From Argentina anserina (lineage: Eukaryota > Streptophyta > Magnoliopsida > Rosales > Rosaceae), in assembly GCF_933775445.1 (NCBI RefSeq), contig NC_065877.1, forward strand, positions 25,668,001 to 25,732,000: a DNA stretch of 64,000 nucleotides. Reading direction: 5' to 3'. The number at the start of each line of letters is the position of its first letter. Position 1 is the stretch's first letter. The notes under the pieces were generated by a model. The model saw nothing but the letters and a program-made list of their open reading frames with translations, was not told where the DNA came from and ran no database searches. A program made the translations under genes and the position numbers. This document shows positions 32,062 through 44,192 of the stretch, one piece after another.

Positions 32062-32699
32062 CCCACCATGGTTTCACATGCAAATTTCCAGAATTTTTAC
32101 CAGTTTTAATCAACACAAACCGAACCTACTTAGGGTATGATTCAATTTGTGTCAATATGGTTGATGAATCTAGCACTCAAACACAATCTTAGGGACTACA
32201 TCCAAGCATTAAATTCATATGCACATATCTGAAAATTATCTAAAAGGATGAGAAAGATGATTAGAACACAATAATAGAAATACAAACTCAATAATTATAG
32301 GAAACCATCAATTCGGCAAAGATCCAAAAATCCAATAAAACAATCTAAAAATTTAGAATCTAAATACAAAAGAATAATCCCACACAAACATCATACTAGA
32401 ATCTTCATAGATAAAGTATTGTAGAAAATCAAAGACAAACAAAGACATGGAGATGAGTTGCGAGAATCACATGTTGTAGGAATCTTGGAGGTGTGTCTTC
32501 AATGGTGATTTCGGTGGAGATGGAATTTGTATAGTGGGGAGAACAACTTGCTGTTTTTGGTGAAGAATGTTTGAGGTAGTATTTTGCTAGAGTTTTGGCT
32601 CTTGAATGCAAAGGAGAAGTGCTTTTTTTAGAGGTGAAGCCTTTTATATAGAGAGGGTAGGATGCACGGTTTGCTCTTTGATGTTGCCTCTTTCTTCTT

Positions 32700-32872
32700 A
32701 TTATAATGTCATGTTTTAATCACTTAAATCATGACATGCTTTATTCCCTAAATCATGTCATGTTTTATTCCCTAAATCATGTCATGTTTTATTCCCTAAA
32801 TCGTGTCATGTTTTATTCCCTAAATCATGTCATGTTTTATTCCCTAAATTATGTCATGTTTTATTCCTTTAA
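32700..32872. repeat. 24-bp tandem repeat array in the Athila-family solo LTR
   Basis: About six units of CATGTTTTATTCCCTAAATCATGT, nearly identical. Because 24 is a multiple of three they also give a spurious repetitive ORF. The array is not present in the two Athila LTRs further right, so it expanded in this copy. Confidence 0.88.
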
Positions 32873-33603
32873 TGATCATCTTCTAGCTTTTAGGTTGCAT
32901 ATGCATGGCTCCATCTCTCTTATTTTCACTTAATTAATCTTCACATTTATTTCTTCCTTCGTCTTTTCTTCTTCCCACGGAAATGACTCCATTTCTTAAT
33001 TCTCTCCACTTTTTCATCTCTTCTATTTAATTGTTGCATGACATGTTGATGATAGGACTCCATGTGCATGGCTTCTCCTTGTTTTTTTCTAGTATTATCT
33101 CTTAAATCTAATCTAAAATAAGAAAATAAAATCATAAGTAAGAGATAATTAGTTTCGAAAATTATGTCATAATCTAGACAATTGTTGTTTTAAAAAGACA
33201 CATGTAATATATGAGTTCAGCTAGATTAGGAAAGTTTCTAATTTGCAAAAATGAAACTTATTAGAACAAGTAAGTTACTAGAACATGAAAGTTCTTTTAG
33301 GAAAGTTTCGCAAAAAGAGTTTCAGTCCAAGTAGGACTCTCAAAATATCGCCAATGCGACGAAAACGTAGAAAGATGAAAACTCTTAATCCAACTAGGTT
33401 TCCTAGTCCTACAAGGATTCCTACTCAAACTAAAACTCTAGACTAATTTTGTGTTTTTAACTCATGTAAGCATAAAAATGCATCCAATACCGTCCAAAAA
33501 TCTTACTACGACTCAATGACTCAATAGCACAACAATAAGGGCCAAGCAAAGTACAAATGGAGGTTAAAAAATGTTAAGAACGTCGCACAAAGTGCTCATA
33601 TCA

Positions 33604-33677
33604 CCGATCAGCATGATAGGAGTCTCATAGTCATTTTTTCACGGCGCGCAATGTAAATGACATTTTTTCTTGTAGTG
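33604..33677. mobile_element. CACTA-like transposon terminus
   Basis: The reverse complement of the end reads CACTACAAGAAAAAATGTCA, then TTTACATTGCGCGCCGTG, matching the usual start of plant CACTA (En/Spm) elements. A 3-bp TCA follows at 33678-33680. The opposite terminus was not found; the solo LTR is inserted just inside this end. Confidence 0.5.
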
Positions 33678-33822
33678 TCAATACCATTTACGATTTAACG
33701 AGGGCAACTTCAGGGCCTGAGGTGAGTTTCATAAATGGTGTCATCTAAAAGCAAATCCATTAGAGTTGTCGTTTGGTTTCAACTCTATATGTGTTTTCTT
33801 ACATAATATCATATATGTAGAT

Positions 33823-34472
33823 AGTGGTGGCAAATGGGTCGAAAAGCTTGAGCCCGGCAAAAGCAGACCCGTTAAAAGTCGGCCCGGCATGGCCTGAGCC
33901 CGTTATTCTAATGGGTCGGACTAGGTCGAGGTATTTTAGCCCATAGGCCGAGCTCGACCCGAGCTCTTTTTGAACCTGACAAGGCCCGGGCACAATAAAT
34001 TTATGGACCGGCCCATTAACACATAATTTTATATTATTTATATAAATATTTAAAAAATTATCATTATTAAACTTTAATATTAGAACTTTTAAATTAAAAT
34101 CTCTTGTTTATTTCATTATTTTAACTATAATATATCACAAATATTATTAAAGTAGTAAAGAAAACGTCATTGTTTTGACATACGTAACGTTTTAGAAATA
34201 AGATTATGTAATATGTTGTAGTATTTTATTTATTTTACTATTCTAAATAGTTGTATAAAACAAATATTCTAATTACATAATATGTTTTATTCGAATTGTG
34301 TCTTATAATGCTAATGGGCCGGGCCGCTTGTTGGTCCGACATGGGCCCAAGCCCGGCTCGACATAAACTTGGCCATGCACCGGGTCGAGCTTGGTGTTTA
34401 AGCACATGGGCTGCCCCCAACACAGTTTTGGCCCGCTTAAAATAGGCCGGACCGGCTAGTTTGCCACCTCTA
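33823..34472. mobile_element. Non-autonomous hAT element (650 bp)
   Basis: Ends AGTGGTGGCAAA and TTTGCCACCTCTA are inverted repeats. The 8-bp duplication is ATGTAGAT on the left (33815-33822) and ATGTGGAT on the right (34473-34480), one mismatch. Both ends are rich in GCCCGGC/GGGTCGG motifs around an AT-rich, non-coding core. This is a typical internally deleted hAT family. Confidence 0.85.
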
Positions 34473-34780
34473 ATGTGGATAACATATTCCAAACTTTTGA
34501 AAATTCTGAAACGCTAAATATCTCTTGTATTTAGATAGTACAATATTGTCTTGGTACCTAGGGTTTGTACCTTTTGTAAGCAAATGAGAGTATATATCCT
34601 TAATTAGATCTTAGACATAGGGTAGACTTATTAATTTATTGCAGACATGCAACCTTATTAGACTTAGGTATTCTAATACCCAAACTATGACGGGAAGGTT
34701 ATAGATTAGAGGATTGTAGATCTCTTTCATAAGAATAGGAAAAGAGAAGTGAATGAATAGTCATTACTCATGCACAAATC

Positions 34781-34782
<2 letters not shown>

Positions 34783-34825
<43 letters not shown>
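34783..34825. repeat. (CT)n microsatellite
   Basis: About 21 uninterrupted CT dinucleotides. Confidence 0.95.
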
Positions 34826-34827
<2 letters not shown>

Positions 34828-35110
34828 GCTCACTCTACACCGCTTGTTGTTGTCATTCTATTTTTTAACACTCTTTGGTATAGCGAATTCTTGTCCAAAA
34901 GCAATATATTTTTTTAGATTCGTACCAAGAATCTATATAGTATTTGCTGATTCTAAAAGAGGTGGAAAGTTTTAAAGCACAATATAACAAACTAAAAATT
35001 GATTCTCAAATCATTGTAAGTAACCCATAGGAAAAGTCATATTGGAAGTATAAAGCCAATCATACTCGAAGCTCTAGCAATGGGAATAGAAAGACTACAA
35101 AATCCACAGT

Positions 35111-35396
35111 CAAGCTAAGCGTCTTGCTGAATATGAATTAGATAAGTTTGATTTTATAGTAAGGATGGCTATTTGGTTTCAAATGTTGGCTAGAGTTAAT
35201 ATAGTTAGCCAAGAGTTATAATATAAAGATGCTAGCTTATTGAAGTGGTGATGGATGATGTGAAACACATGATTATGTTTTTTTGAAGAGCACTACAAAT
35301 GGATTTTCAAATGCTGTGGATTCTACTAAAAAAATAGCTACAGAGAAGGAGATTGATTTTATGTTTCATGAGAAGAGAAAAATAAAGAGAAAATAA
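35111..35396 (+). pseudogene. Remnant of a DUF4371-type hAT transposase
   Basis: Translation gives KRLAEYELDKFDFIVRMAIW..., NIVSQEL*YKDASL and, after a frame change, NGFSNAVDSTKKIATEKEID and FMFHEKRKIKRK. This follows the order of the DUF4371 domain of TTF-zinc-finger hAT transposases (IW...VN.VS..LQ.KD..., then GF..A...AK.IA.E......F..KR..RRK). It has at least one stop and one frameshift. No terminal repeats were located. Confidence 0.65.
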
Positions 35397-35544
35397 TTGC
35401 AGCATCTTCATGGGGTGAATAGTGAATCATTGGAACCAACCCTTGAACAATCAGGTTAAGAAATTTTTAGAATAATTGAGGTACTTCCACAAGTACATTT
35501 TTATTAGTGCGGACACGAATGCATCTTTCATTGGAGCTCTATGC

Positions 35545-36060
35545 TCTACACTCAATATTCTAAATATCCTGATATATCTCCGATATTAAGAAAACAATAT
35601 GATAAGTTGCTTATCGGTTTATTATATCGGTAAACCCGAAAAATCAAGTCAAAAGGGCGATATATCGGGTCAAACTCGGTTTGACCTGATATATCGGTGT
35701 TTTTTTTGTTTTTTTAAACCACGTCGTTTTGAAAATATAATTTAAAGAAAAAAAATATTCGTCGATAACATTCGATAACGAGAGAGTTTATGATAAATGA
35801 TCACTTCTATTTTTATTAATTAATACTATTTGTGTATTTTAATTGTCAAAACAATCAAATATTTTTTATGAAATTTATTTGGTACATTTTGAAGTATAAA
35901 TTTTCATGTTTCAAGTTTATTTGGTATATTTTGAAGTATATATTTATAAATATATTAAATTTAATTAAAAACTAGTAAAAACGATAAATCCGATATAATC
36001 TGATATATCTTGATATATCTCCATTATATCTTTATTTTACAAAAACGATACAATGTCAAT
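35545..36060. repeat. GATATATC-rich region, possible decayed MITE
   Basis: Repeated (C/T)GATATATC and TATATCGG motifs lie on both sides of an AT-rich core (35565-35700 and 35990-36035), as in subterminal-repeat transposons. Clear terminal repeats or a target duplication were not seen. Confidence 0.4.
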
Positions 36061-37340
36061 AACCGCTATTTAGACCATTTTCTACACTAGTGCTCAGAAG
36101 ATACGTCAATTGACCCCCGAAATAATAGTGGCCTGGGATGGAGATGCAAGAGTGGGTTAAAAGAAATAAGACACTTGAAGGAGAGAATTAGAGAGTACAA
36201 TTCAACTAGAGATAACCATGTCCGAAGAGATATTGGAGTTCGTGATGTATCATTATTGGCATTGACGTATCTCAAGGGCAAAAAGAAGATCAAAACATCT
36301 TTTTTTAGTAGCTGGTTATGAGGCATTAGTACTAACTCGTATTTATAAAATCGATGTCACGATGCGATATCAACTACCTTGGATTTATCTTGCACTTGGG
36401 AGCGGGTAGAGAGCAGCTATTTATTAAGTTCTATGATGAGCCTAATGAGGCAAGACATGTCACCTGAGGATGCAATGTCGTTAGGAATGGACTCGCTAAT
36501 TGCAACATCTGTTGAAGATCCACACACAAGCAGTGATGCTTTACATGTGTATCAGATGAAATGAAAAGGATGGATTTTCATTGGTATTCAGTAGAAGAAA
36601 TATTTTGGAGGGATATAAAGATAGAATTAGTCACCTTAATTTGAGGGTTGAGAAGGGAGATCGAATCTGACGGGATAAAGGAAGGCAAAGCTAGTCGTCC
36701 CGCTTTCTTATTCTTAAGTAGCGCATGCAGTTAGTTGACTTAGCACCAGTTTATTGAATCTCACCATCATCCGAGCGCAGCATAACAGCTATCTGTGTAA
36801 TACAGACATACATAAGACATTCAACCTTTCTTTATTTAAAGCGCATAACTGCACATCAAAAATGCTAGTATGAATTCTTCATTTTCGCTGGTATTTTTTT
36901 TTTCTTTTTACATCAGCTTTTGTATTCTTGTACTCTATAGTTCAGATCAGAAAGTTTTGTATCTGAGCTAAGCATCTACAACTTTTTCAAGACGAAAGGG
37001 TTTGCATATGTGTAAACCTTGGACCTACCTCTAATGGTAGGGTTATCTACATGGTAGTATCCAATCATGCTAATGGTGCAATAGCAGCCTATGAAATAGT
37101 TTGCTATTAGTATGAAAGAGACGTGAGAAGATTCATTACGAAGGGCCTCCTAGATCCGTATGATTCCTTTGTGGTTGGATTAAAGCGCTTGCCCGTACGA
37201 GTGTGTTGGCTCACTGTGATACGAGGGCATTTTGCTTTTTAATATGTGATTTGGAATCACTTGATCAGTTGCGGCTCATAAGAAAAGTTCTAATGACATT
37301 AAGATATCAGTAGAAGCCGCATAAGTCAATTTAATGGCTC
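36061..37340. other. Decayed coding-like stretches, unrecognised
   Basis: Plus-strand fragments such as GVRDVSLLALTYLKGKKKIK (about 36235), VAGYEALVLTRIYKID (about 36315) and the 61-codon ORF at 36379-36564 (DMSPEDAMSLGMDSLIATS) look protein-like but cannot be assigned. Further pieces near 37110-37230 (VRRFITKGLLDPYDSFVVGLKRLP) are equally unassigned. Confidence 0.3.
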
Positions 37341-37640
37341 CTATCAAAAAATGTTTCTCATCCAGGTGTGCTAAACTTTCCAAAAAGAGAAAAATAGAGA
37401 AAACCAATGATCTAAAAAAAGGGCTATACATAAATTTCTTAAGGAACAACAACAGTTAGGCAATGAAGACGCTAATCAGGAGCAAAATCCCAATGAAGAA
37501 ATCAATGATGTTGAAGATAATGCAGAGCAAGTTGCGGAGGAAGTGGTTGAAGAGCCGAAGAAGAACATGTTGAGGAACATGTAAAAGGACATGAAGCAGT
37601 GAAACCAAAACACATAATTCCTTTTTAGCCACATTAGATG
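37341..37640 (+). pseudogene. Possible N-terminal fragment of a TTF-type hAT transposase
   Basis: It reads CAKLSKKRKIEKTNDLKKGLYI, then FLKEQQQLGNEDANQEQNPN and an acidic run (EEINDVEDNAEQVAEEVVEE). A basic KRK segment followed by an acidic linker is how TTF/DUF4371 hAT proteins begin. The order relative to the fragment at 35111 is wrong for a single gene, so these are separate or rearranged remnants. Confidence 0.35.
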
Positions 37641-37869
37641 ATAAGATTGAAAAAACTAAGCACTTGAAAGACATCGTAAAATTCCTTTTTACCTTTAGTT
37701 AAAGTAAAATCGTAAAATTCTTTTGATAAATAGTAAAAATATAACTTAGGATAAAACCATAAAACTATAAAAGTAAAACTGTAAAACTGTAATTCTATCA
37801 GAGGCAAAATGATAATTTCACATTACCATAAAACAGTAAAAATGTAACTTTATAATAGTAAAAACAAGC

Positions 37870-38468
37870 TATTTAACCTCTTCCTTCTCCAATCACAAAT
37901 CCGGCAGCAAAACTCTTCTCCGATCAAGCCAAAACCAACATGCAATACCACAAACAAACCACAACAACCCAGCGAGTTCACAAACGCAAGAAATTAGGAA
38001 ATTGAGGTAACATTGCTACCTCCGCAAGTTGAAATAGCAGGGGGCCGAGGGCACTGCTCCTTTTTCGATTCCAAACTAAGCTGTTGTCTTTGTCTCATGT
38101 TACTGTAGCTCCAGAATTCGTCCAAACAAGATGAGAAAGGGTTGGTCGCCGAAGCCATTGAGTCTCACCTGAGACAAGGAGGACGGCGACAGTGGTGCGG
38201 TGGTGAAAAAAAACCCAGGAAACAGAGAAGCTTGAATCAACGAAATTGAAGAAAGAATTTAATTAGGGATGAGAATAAGAGGACTGGGCTTACCAAATCG
38301 TGGTCAAGGAAGCTCGCCAGAGCCCAAAACTAAGTCGGAATCCATGGAAGCTTCTCCGACGAGATTTGTAATTGAACTGAAATGATGATCGATGGATATA
38401 TAAATGTAAAGGAGAGACCGGCGAGTGTGGTGGTGTGGTTTCATGTCGTCAAAATCACCGGAAGGCGT
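37870..38468 (-). repeat. Probable left part of an old large LTR split by the Athila insertion
   Basis: The composition (GC-rich TCTCCGACGAG, CACCGGAAGGCG, GGCGAGTGTGGTGG tracts) resembles the middle of the other large gypsy-type LTRs in this window. It faces the LTR-like end at 51265-51651 across the Athila element. The far left boundary could not be fixed. Confidence 0.4.
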
Positions 38469-40575
38469 TTTGGATTCTAAAACTACTACTTAAAATAAAT
38501 TCTAAATTACTTATGTATAATTGATCTACCACTCATCACATAATCAAAACACGAATTCTACTCAAGAAACATATATGACACGCATAAAACAACCAATAGA
38601 CAGCAACAATTTTCGATTCTTTCCTAGTCCATTTCAATTCCAATTCGAATCAGAGTCCGAAGCGGTTCATCTAATCATTAAGACTTCTTAATTATTTAGA
38701 ATCAACGAAACGTTCAATCCTAAACATATGCTAGAAAGAATTCAACATAACGAAGCATACTAGTTAAACAACAAAGTAGCACATAAGCACATTAAGTCGA
38801 ATTGGAGACATGTAAGCAAGCATGGCGTCACTCATCTTGATTAAGCATGCAAATTCCTAGAACTATCACAGCCCTATACAAGTACCCATAATTGAAACAC
38901 GAAGCGCATAACTCAATTAAAGATTACTTTAGTGAATGAAATCGCAACCTTAGGAGAACCATGGCCCTGGCTTCCTCAAACATTGATTTAGATGCACAAG
39001 TTCATGGAATCCATTGAAATAAAACCTAAAAATAAATCGGAAACCCTACTGCCCTAAGTCATAACACACGGCATACACACATATTCAAGAGTTCATACAA
39101 TCAAAACATAAAACTAAATAAGTGTGAAAATATGTTCTTCATATATGAAACCGAAAATAACATCCAAATACTCATACAATGAATTCGAAAGTTTCAGAAA
39201 ACCAAAATAAAAATTACAAGCCATTGATGGATCACACATTAGAAACCTTGAAGGATTCAGCAAGGATGATTTCGATTTGGAAGAGGAGGAAGGGTAGGAC
39301 TGCTATGGTGGGGATGGATAAAGTTTGTGGCTCGAATTTTCTTGATGTATTTTGGCAAAGGTTCGGCCTAGCTTTATGAGAGAGAGGTGATAGTATTTGT
39401 TGAAGAATGTCGTGTTATATATAGAGGAAGGAGAAGAGGAGAGCAGCTCGGCATTGGACTGATCCATCAAGGATGTACGGCTAGGATGTTAGTTCCATGA
39501 TGAGATCATGTGGCTCACATATTTCCCTGTAAAATCAGTGTTTATATCCTTCTTTATCTCTTGTATACACGGCTGATCTCTTAGATAATCTCCAAAGCTT
39601 CTCACGGCAAAAGCTTCATATCTTTTCTCTCCTTGTTGTCGTGTGAGTCTTCCTTGTACACGGCCTTATCTCCTTTTTAATCTCTTTGAATTATCCTTTT
39701 AATTCTGAAATTCATCTCCTTAATTCCCTGAATACATTGGCACGTCATGGGACTCCTATAAATTCTCAAGCACTTCACACGGCTAGGACTCCTTCTCCCT
39801 TTTGGATTTGGACGGCATCTCCTCTTTAATTCGTGAGTTTCCTTCTTCTTCAAGCTTTTTTGTGGCTTGTCTTCTTTTCCAATTTGAAATAGGACTCCTC
39901 ATTGTTCTCCAAATGCACGGCCTCATCCATGTAGGCACGGCTCCTTTATTTTCTCAAACCATGAGTCTCTAACTCCTTGCACGGCTAGGACTCCATTAAT
40001 TCCTCAAATTATCTCTTAAATCCAAAATCTGAAAATAAGATAAGAAAAACATAAGTAAGAGATAATGTATTTCGAAAATCATGTCCTAATCTAGAGAATT
40101 GTTTTCTTAAAAAGACACATGTAATAGACGAGCTCAGCTAGATTAGGAAAGTTTCTAATTTGCAAAAATGAAACTTACTAGAACAAGTAAGTTACTAGAA
40201 CAGAGAAGTTCATTTATGAAAGTTTCGTAAAAAGAGTTTTAGTTCAAGTAGGACTCTCCCAAATGGTACGTTTCATAGTCTAACAAGGATTCCTAGTGCA
40301 AACAGGACTCTCAAGATATCGCCAATGCGACCAAAACGTAGAAAGATGAAGACTCCTAATCCAACTAGATTTCCTAGTCCTATAAGGATTCCTACTCAAA
40401 CTATGACTCTAGACCAATTCTTCATTTTAAAACTTGTTTAAGCACAAAAACACAACTAATACCGTCCATGACTCCTACTATGACTCAATCACTTGATATT
40501 ACAATAATAAGGGCTAAGCAAAGTACAAATGGAGGTAAAAACATATTAAGAACGTAGCACAAAGTGCTCCTATCA
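38469..40575 (-). repeat. 3' LTR of the Athila element, outer end truncated (2,107 bp)
   Basis: It aligns with 49142-51264 from TTTGGATTCTAAAACTACTAC onward and ends GTGCTCCTATCA. The first 130 bp present in the right LTR are absent. A minus-strand TATA (TATATATAACA) is at about 39414-39425. U3 holds a cluster of CACGGC motifs (39470-39990). Confidence 0.88.
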
Positions 40576-40592
40576 ATTACCCCACACTTAGC
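40576..40592 (-). other. Polypurine tract of the Athila element
   Basis: Minus strand AAGTGTGGGGTAAT sits immediately before the 3' LTR start TGATAGGAGCAC. Confidence 0.75.
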
Positions 40593-42357
40593 TTTTGTTA
40601 GTCCATTAGCAAAACAAACTACACAAGACACTATTGCCCCTAAATGATTGCCTCAAAATCTTAAAACACATAGCTTTCAAGTTTAAGTATTTGAATGTAA
40701 GTACATAAATTCCAAGTTTTATAAACATGTTTCATAGTATGAATAAGTGAGATACGAGACAATAGGCAATTAACATGTTTTGTCAATCAAATCCTCCTCA
40801 CAAGGCATACTCTCTTCTTTTCACTCAGATTCATGGTTATGATTCATACACAAGTATATGCAAGAGAAAAGATAATAAGACATCAAATAGCTTGCATATT
40901 TCATCAAATGAAAGCACTTTGTGAATAACGAAAGGAAAACCTCATTTAACAACTAAGTGTACAAATGGACCAAAACCATATGCTCAACTCTTGTGATCAT
41001 CTCCACAAACCAAGATTTGCTCATTTTAAGAATCATTAGGATCATTAGATAAGGTGAATGTTTAGGCTTAGCTAAAGGCATGAAATATCAAGGAATCACA
41101 AAGGTAATCATATAGACTTAGCAGAGTAAACACCATTTTTATGACACCACACACCATCAAGGGCAAAATATAACCACAAAATGAACATGGACAAAGGTCA
41201 AATCATATTTTTAAACCTTCAATTACAACTCAACTCCAAATCACAAATAGAAGACAACATATTTTCTTTTATTTCTTGTACTTGCCGAGTTGTATACATA
41301 TTTTTTTTCTCTTTTCTTTTTCATTCATTTTTTTCGGCATGCTTAAAAGCTCTTTGTTCATTTTTTTTTTCTTATGTCTTCCATCTCACACTTATTTAAT
41401 GCATCATCACAACATCATCTTAAAAATAATTCTGCCAAGTCTATATGACAAGGTAGAGGTAACTATACTAAGCATGGAGATAACATAGGTGCTGAAGAAA
41501 ATGCTCAATGTAGACTTAAATGAGGTTTAACTAAGGGGTCCCAAACATGGCACATATAGGCATACATGACTGTTTGGCTCAAGTGGTGGTATTCCTAGAA
41601 ATGATCCATAAATCCCTTTTAAAATCAGACCATTTTATGACTTAAAAATTTCAACAATCACAAAATATGAGTTCTAGTAAATTCTAGAGTCCATTAAAAG
41701 CTATGACATATAATCATTGAATATGCAAAGAATAATGAGGTTCACAAAACAACCACGAAATTTCATATTATCACTCAAGAACAAAGCATATATAGGCTCA
41801 AAAACTCACAGGTTGTTATGGACTTAAACTAATCAAATATGTATGTCATATTACATTCAATCTAAATCTCACATGTTCATACCAAATCCACATTATCAAT
41901 GAAACTTACAATTCAATTCTTATGGAATGCAAAACCATCATCCATGCATTTAGAGACATAATCATCCTAGATTTTAGGGGCATCCTAAGACTCAATAAAG
42001 CAATACACATTTTTTTCGGTTTTTTCAAACATTTTTCCGATTTTTTCCTCTTTTTTCCATTAAATATTATGACCAAACAATGAATCAAAGCAAAAACAAA
42101 CAAACAAACAATGATCATGCAACCCTACCCCACACTTAGAAAATTACATTGTCCTCAATGTAAGCTCAAAAATAAGAATGTAATTCACAAGTATAGAATA
42201 AGATCACACATCAACACATATATAATTCAACCATAAGAGTGAAGGGATTAGAAAATGTAAACTCTCGTAGACGACTCCTCCACAGATACGGTTGAAATGG
42301 GTTGCCTCCCATGCAGCGCTTGAGTTTTATAGTCTCTCAGCCTAGACTCTCTCATGT
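40593..42357. other. Non-coding segment between Athila integrase and 3' LTR
   Basis: Here some Athila relatives carry an extra envelope-like ORF. In this copy the region is AT-rich and no open frame over about 75 codons on either strand has recognisable features. A second purine-rich tract (minus strand AAGTGTGGGGTAGG) is at about 42125-42138. Confidence 0.55.
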
Positions 42358-43553
42358 TCATACTTCTTTCGGCGCATCTCTCACACTTGTCTCCTCATAT
42401 GTGTGCTCCTTAAAAGGTTCATAGTAGGGCTTAAGTGGATGCTCATTCACGTTAAATGTCTGACCTGTTTTATCACTTTTAATTTCAATAGCACCATGAG
42501 CAAACACATTAGTAACAACAAATGGACCAACCCAACGAGAACGTAATTTGCCTGGAAAAAGTTTAAGTCTATAATGGAATAAAAGAAATTTTTGACCAAC
42601 TACAAACTTTTTCCCACGAATCATCTTATTATGATAAGCTCTCGTTTTCTCCTTGTAAATCCATGCAGTATCATAGGCGTCATTTCGTATCTCCTCAAGC
42701 ACATTAAGCTGCAACTTCCTATGAAGACCAGCTGTATCCTTGTCCATGTTGAATGTCTTCACCGCCCACAATGCTTTGTGCTATAACTCAACTGGAAGGT
42801 GATATGTCTTCTCATACATCAATCTGAATGGTGACATCCCAATAGGCATCTTGTACGCAGTCATATAGGCCCATAATGCATCATCTAAACGATCACTCCA
42901 ATCCTTCCTTGTTGGACCTACAGTTTTCTCCAGAATTCCCTTGATTTATATGTTGGACACTTCTGTCATACCACTTGTTTGAGGATGATATGGTGTCGAA
43001 ACCTTGTGGGTCACTTCATACTTCTTGAGCAATACCTCAATTGTCCGGTTGCAAAAATGAGAACCTCTATCACTTATCAAAACTCTTGGTACTCCAAACC
43101 TGCAAAATATGTTAGTTCTCAAGAAACATGCAACCACTTTCGAATCATTAGTCCTGGTGGCCTTTGTCTCCACCCATTTCGACACATAATAAACGGCTAA
43201 CAAGATATATAAGAAACCTCTAGATGAAGGAAATGGACCCATGAAATCAATGCCCCATACATCAAAAATTTCGACAATTATGATAGCGGATAAGGCATTT
43301 GATCTCTCTTACCAATATTACCAATCCGTTGACACCTATCACAAGAAACACAAAATAAGTATGCATCCTTGAAAATAGTATGCCAATAGAAGCCACATTC
43401 CAATACCTTCAAAGCTGTTCTACGAGGCCCAAAATGACCTCGACATGCCTCACTATGACAGAAGTTAAAAATCGACCTATGCTCATTCTCTGTGACACAT
43501 CTCCTAATGACTTGATCACTACATTGTTTCCATAAATACGATTCATCCCACAT
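42358..43553 (-). pseudogene. Athila integrase, broken
   Basis: 43278-43553 has the zinc region (HSEACRGHFGPRRTALKVLECGFYW...CVSCDRCQRIGN). 42946-43242 has the catalytic core minus its first part ([37 protein letters not shown]). 42358-42771 is the C-terminal domain (KTRAYHDK-like KTRAYHNKMI, LRSRWVGPFVV). In the core, the usual NGQ.E reads SGMTEV, but the glutamate is kept. Frame breaks lie near 43250 and 42780-42945. Confidence 0.82.
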
Positions 43554-43649
43554 ATATTATCTAGCCATTTTCTTCAATTTAGCCTTATTAGCATGCGAAA
43601 GTATACTAGGAAAATCCTTATTAACTAAATAATTGACAATGTCGGCATA

Positions 43650-44192
43650 CTAAGGCACACTTACCTCCATCCCAAAGAGTTGCTCATCTGGGAAAGTCTC
43701 ACGTAGCGGTTCTCTTTCCTCATCTCGCACGATCCTACTCAAATGATCAGCGACTACATTCTCATTTCCCTTCTTGTCTCGAATTTCAATTTCAAACTCT
43801 TGAATCAACAGTATCCACCGGATCAACCTGGGCTTAGCATCCTTCTTAGTCATCAAATACCTTAAGGCTGCATGGTCAGAATACACAATAACTTTAGAAT
43901 GCAAAAGATATGATCGAAATTTTTCTAAAGCAAAGATTACAGACAAAAGCTCTTTTTTCGTAGTCGAATAATTCATCTGGGCCTCATTAAGAGTCTTTGA
44001 CGCATAGTAGATCACTACGGGCTTATTTTCTCTTATTCGGCCCAAAACTGCCCCAACTGCATAACATGAAGCATCACACATTAATTCAAAGGGCAGGTTC
44101 CAATCGGGAGGACAAATGAGTGGTGCACTAATCAACAATTCCTTCAATTTCACAGACTTTCTCACATGCATCATCACATATGAACGGCACAT
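43650..44192 (-). pseudogene. Athila RNase H
   Basis: [57 protein letters not shown] and [33 protein letters not shown]...[10 protein letters not shown] show a complete single RNase H with its D-E-D acidic residues, in one 180-codon frame. There is no second RNase H, in contrast to the Tat element. Confidence 0.85.

Larger units (their letters stand above)
29062..33603 (-). mobile_element. Solo LTR of an Athila-like family, interrupted by a second solo LTR
   Basis: It begins TGATAGGTCG and ends CATATCA, flanked by CCGAT (29057-29061 and 33604-33608). About 2.02 kb remain when the nested 2,518-bp LTR and its duplication are removed. It is homologous to the Athila LTRs at 38469-40575 and 49012-51264: start region (CATCATCGTTAGTATAGAAT..), TAAGTAAGAGATAAT..TTTCGAAAAT and end region (GCACAAAGTGCTC.TATCA). 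It represents LTR-LTR recombination of an older insertion. It contains a 24-bp repeat array and a minus-strand TATA (TATATAAAAG at about 32642). Confidence 0.88.

Noticed and set aside
32706..32933. Repetitive 75-codon ORF (SLNHVMFY repeated)
   Set aside because: It is a by-product of the 24-bp tandem array inside a solo LTR; there is no start context or domain.
36379..36564. 61-codon ORF with DMSPEDAMSLGMDS, vaguely like a proteasome beta subunit (MSVEEA..)
   Set aside because: The similarity is only a few residues, other subunit motifs are not in register, and the surroundings are transposon debris.
40593..42357. Possible envelope-like ORF in the Athila pol-to-LTR gap
   Set aside because: No open frame longer than about 75 codons; the ones present are phenylalanine- and lysine-rich low-complexity translations of AT-rich DNA.
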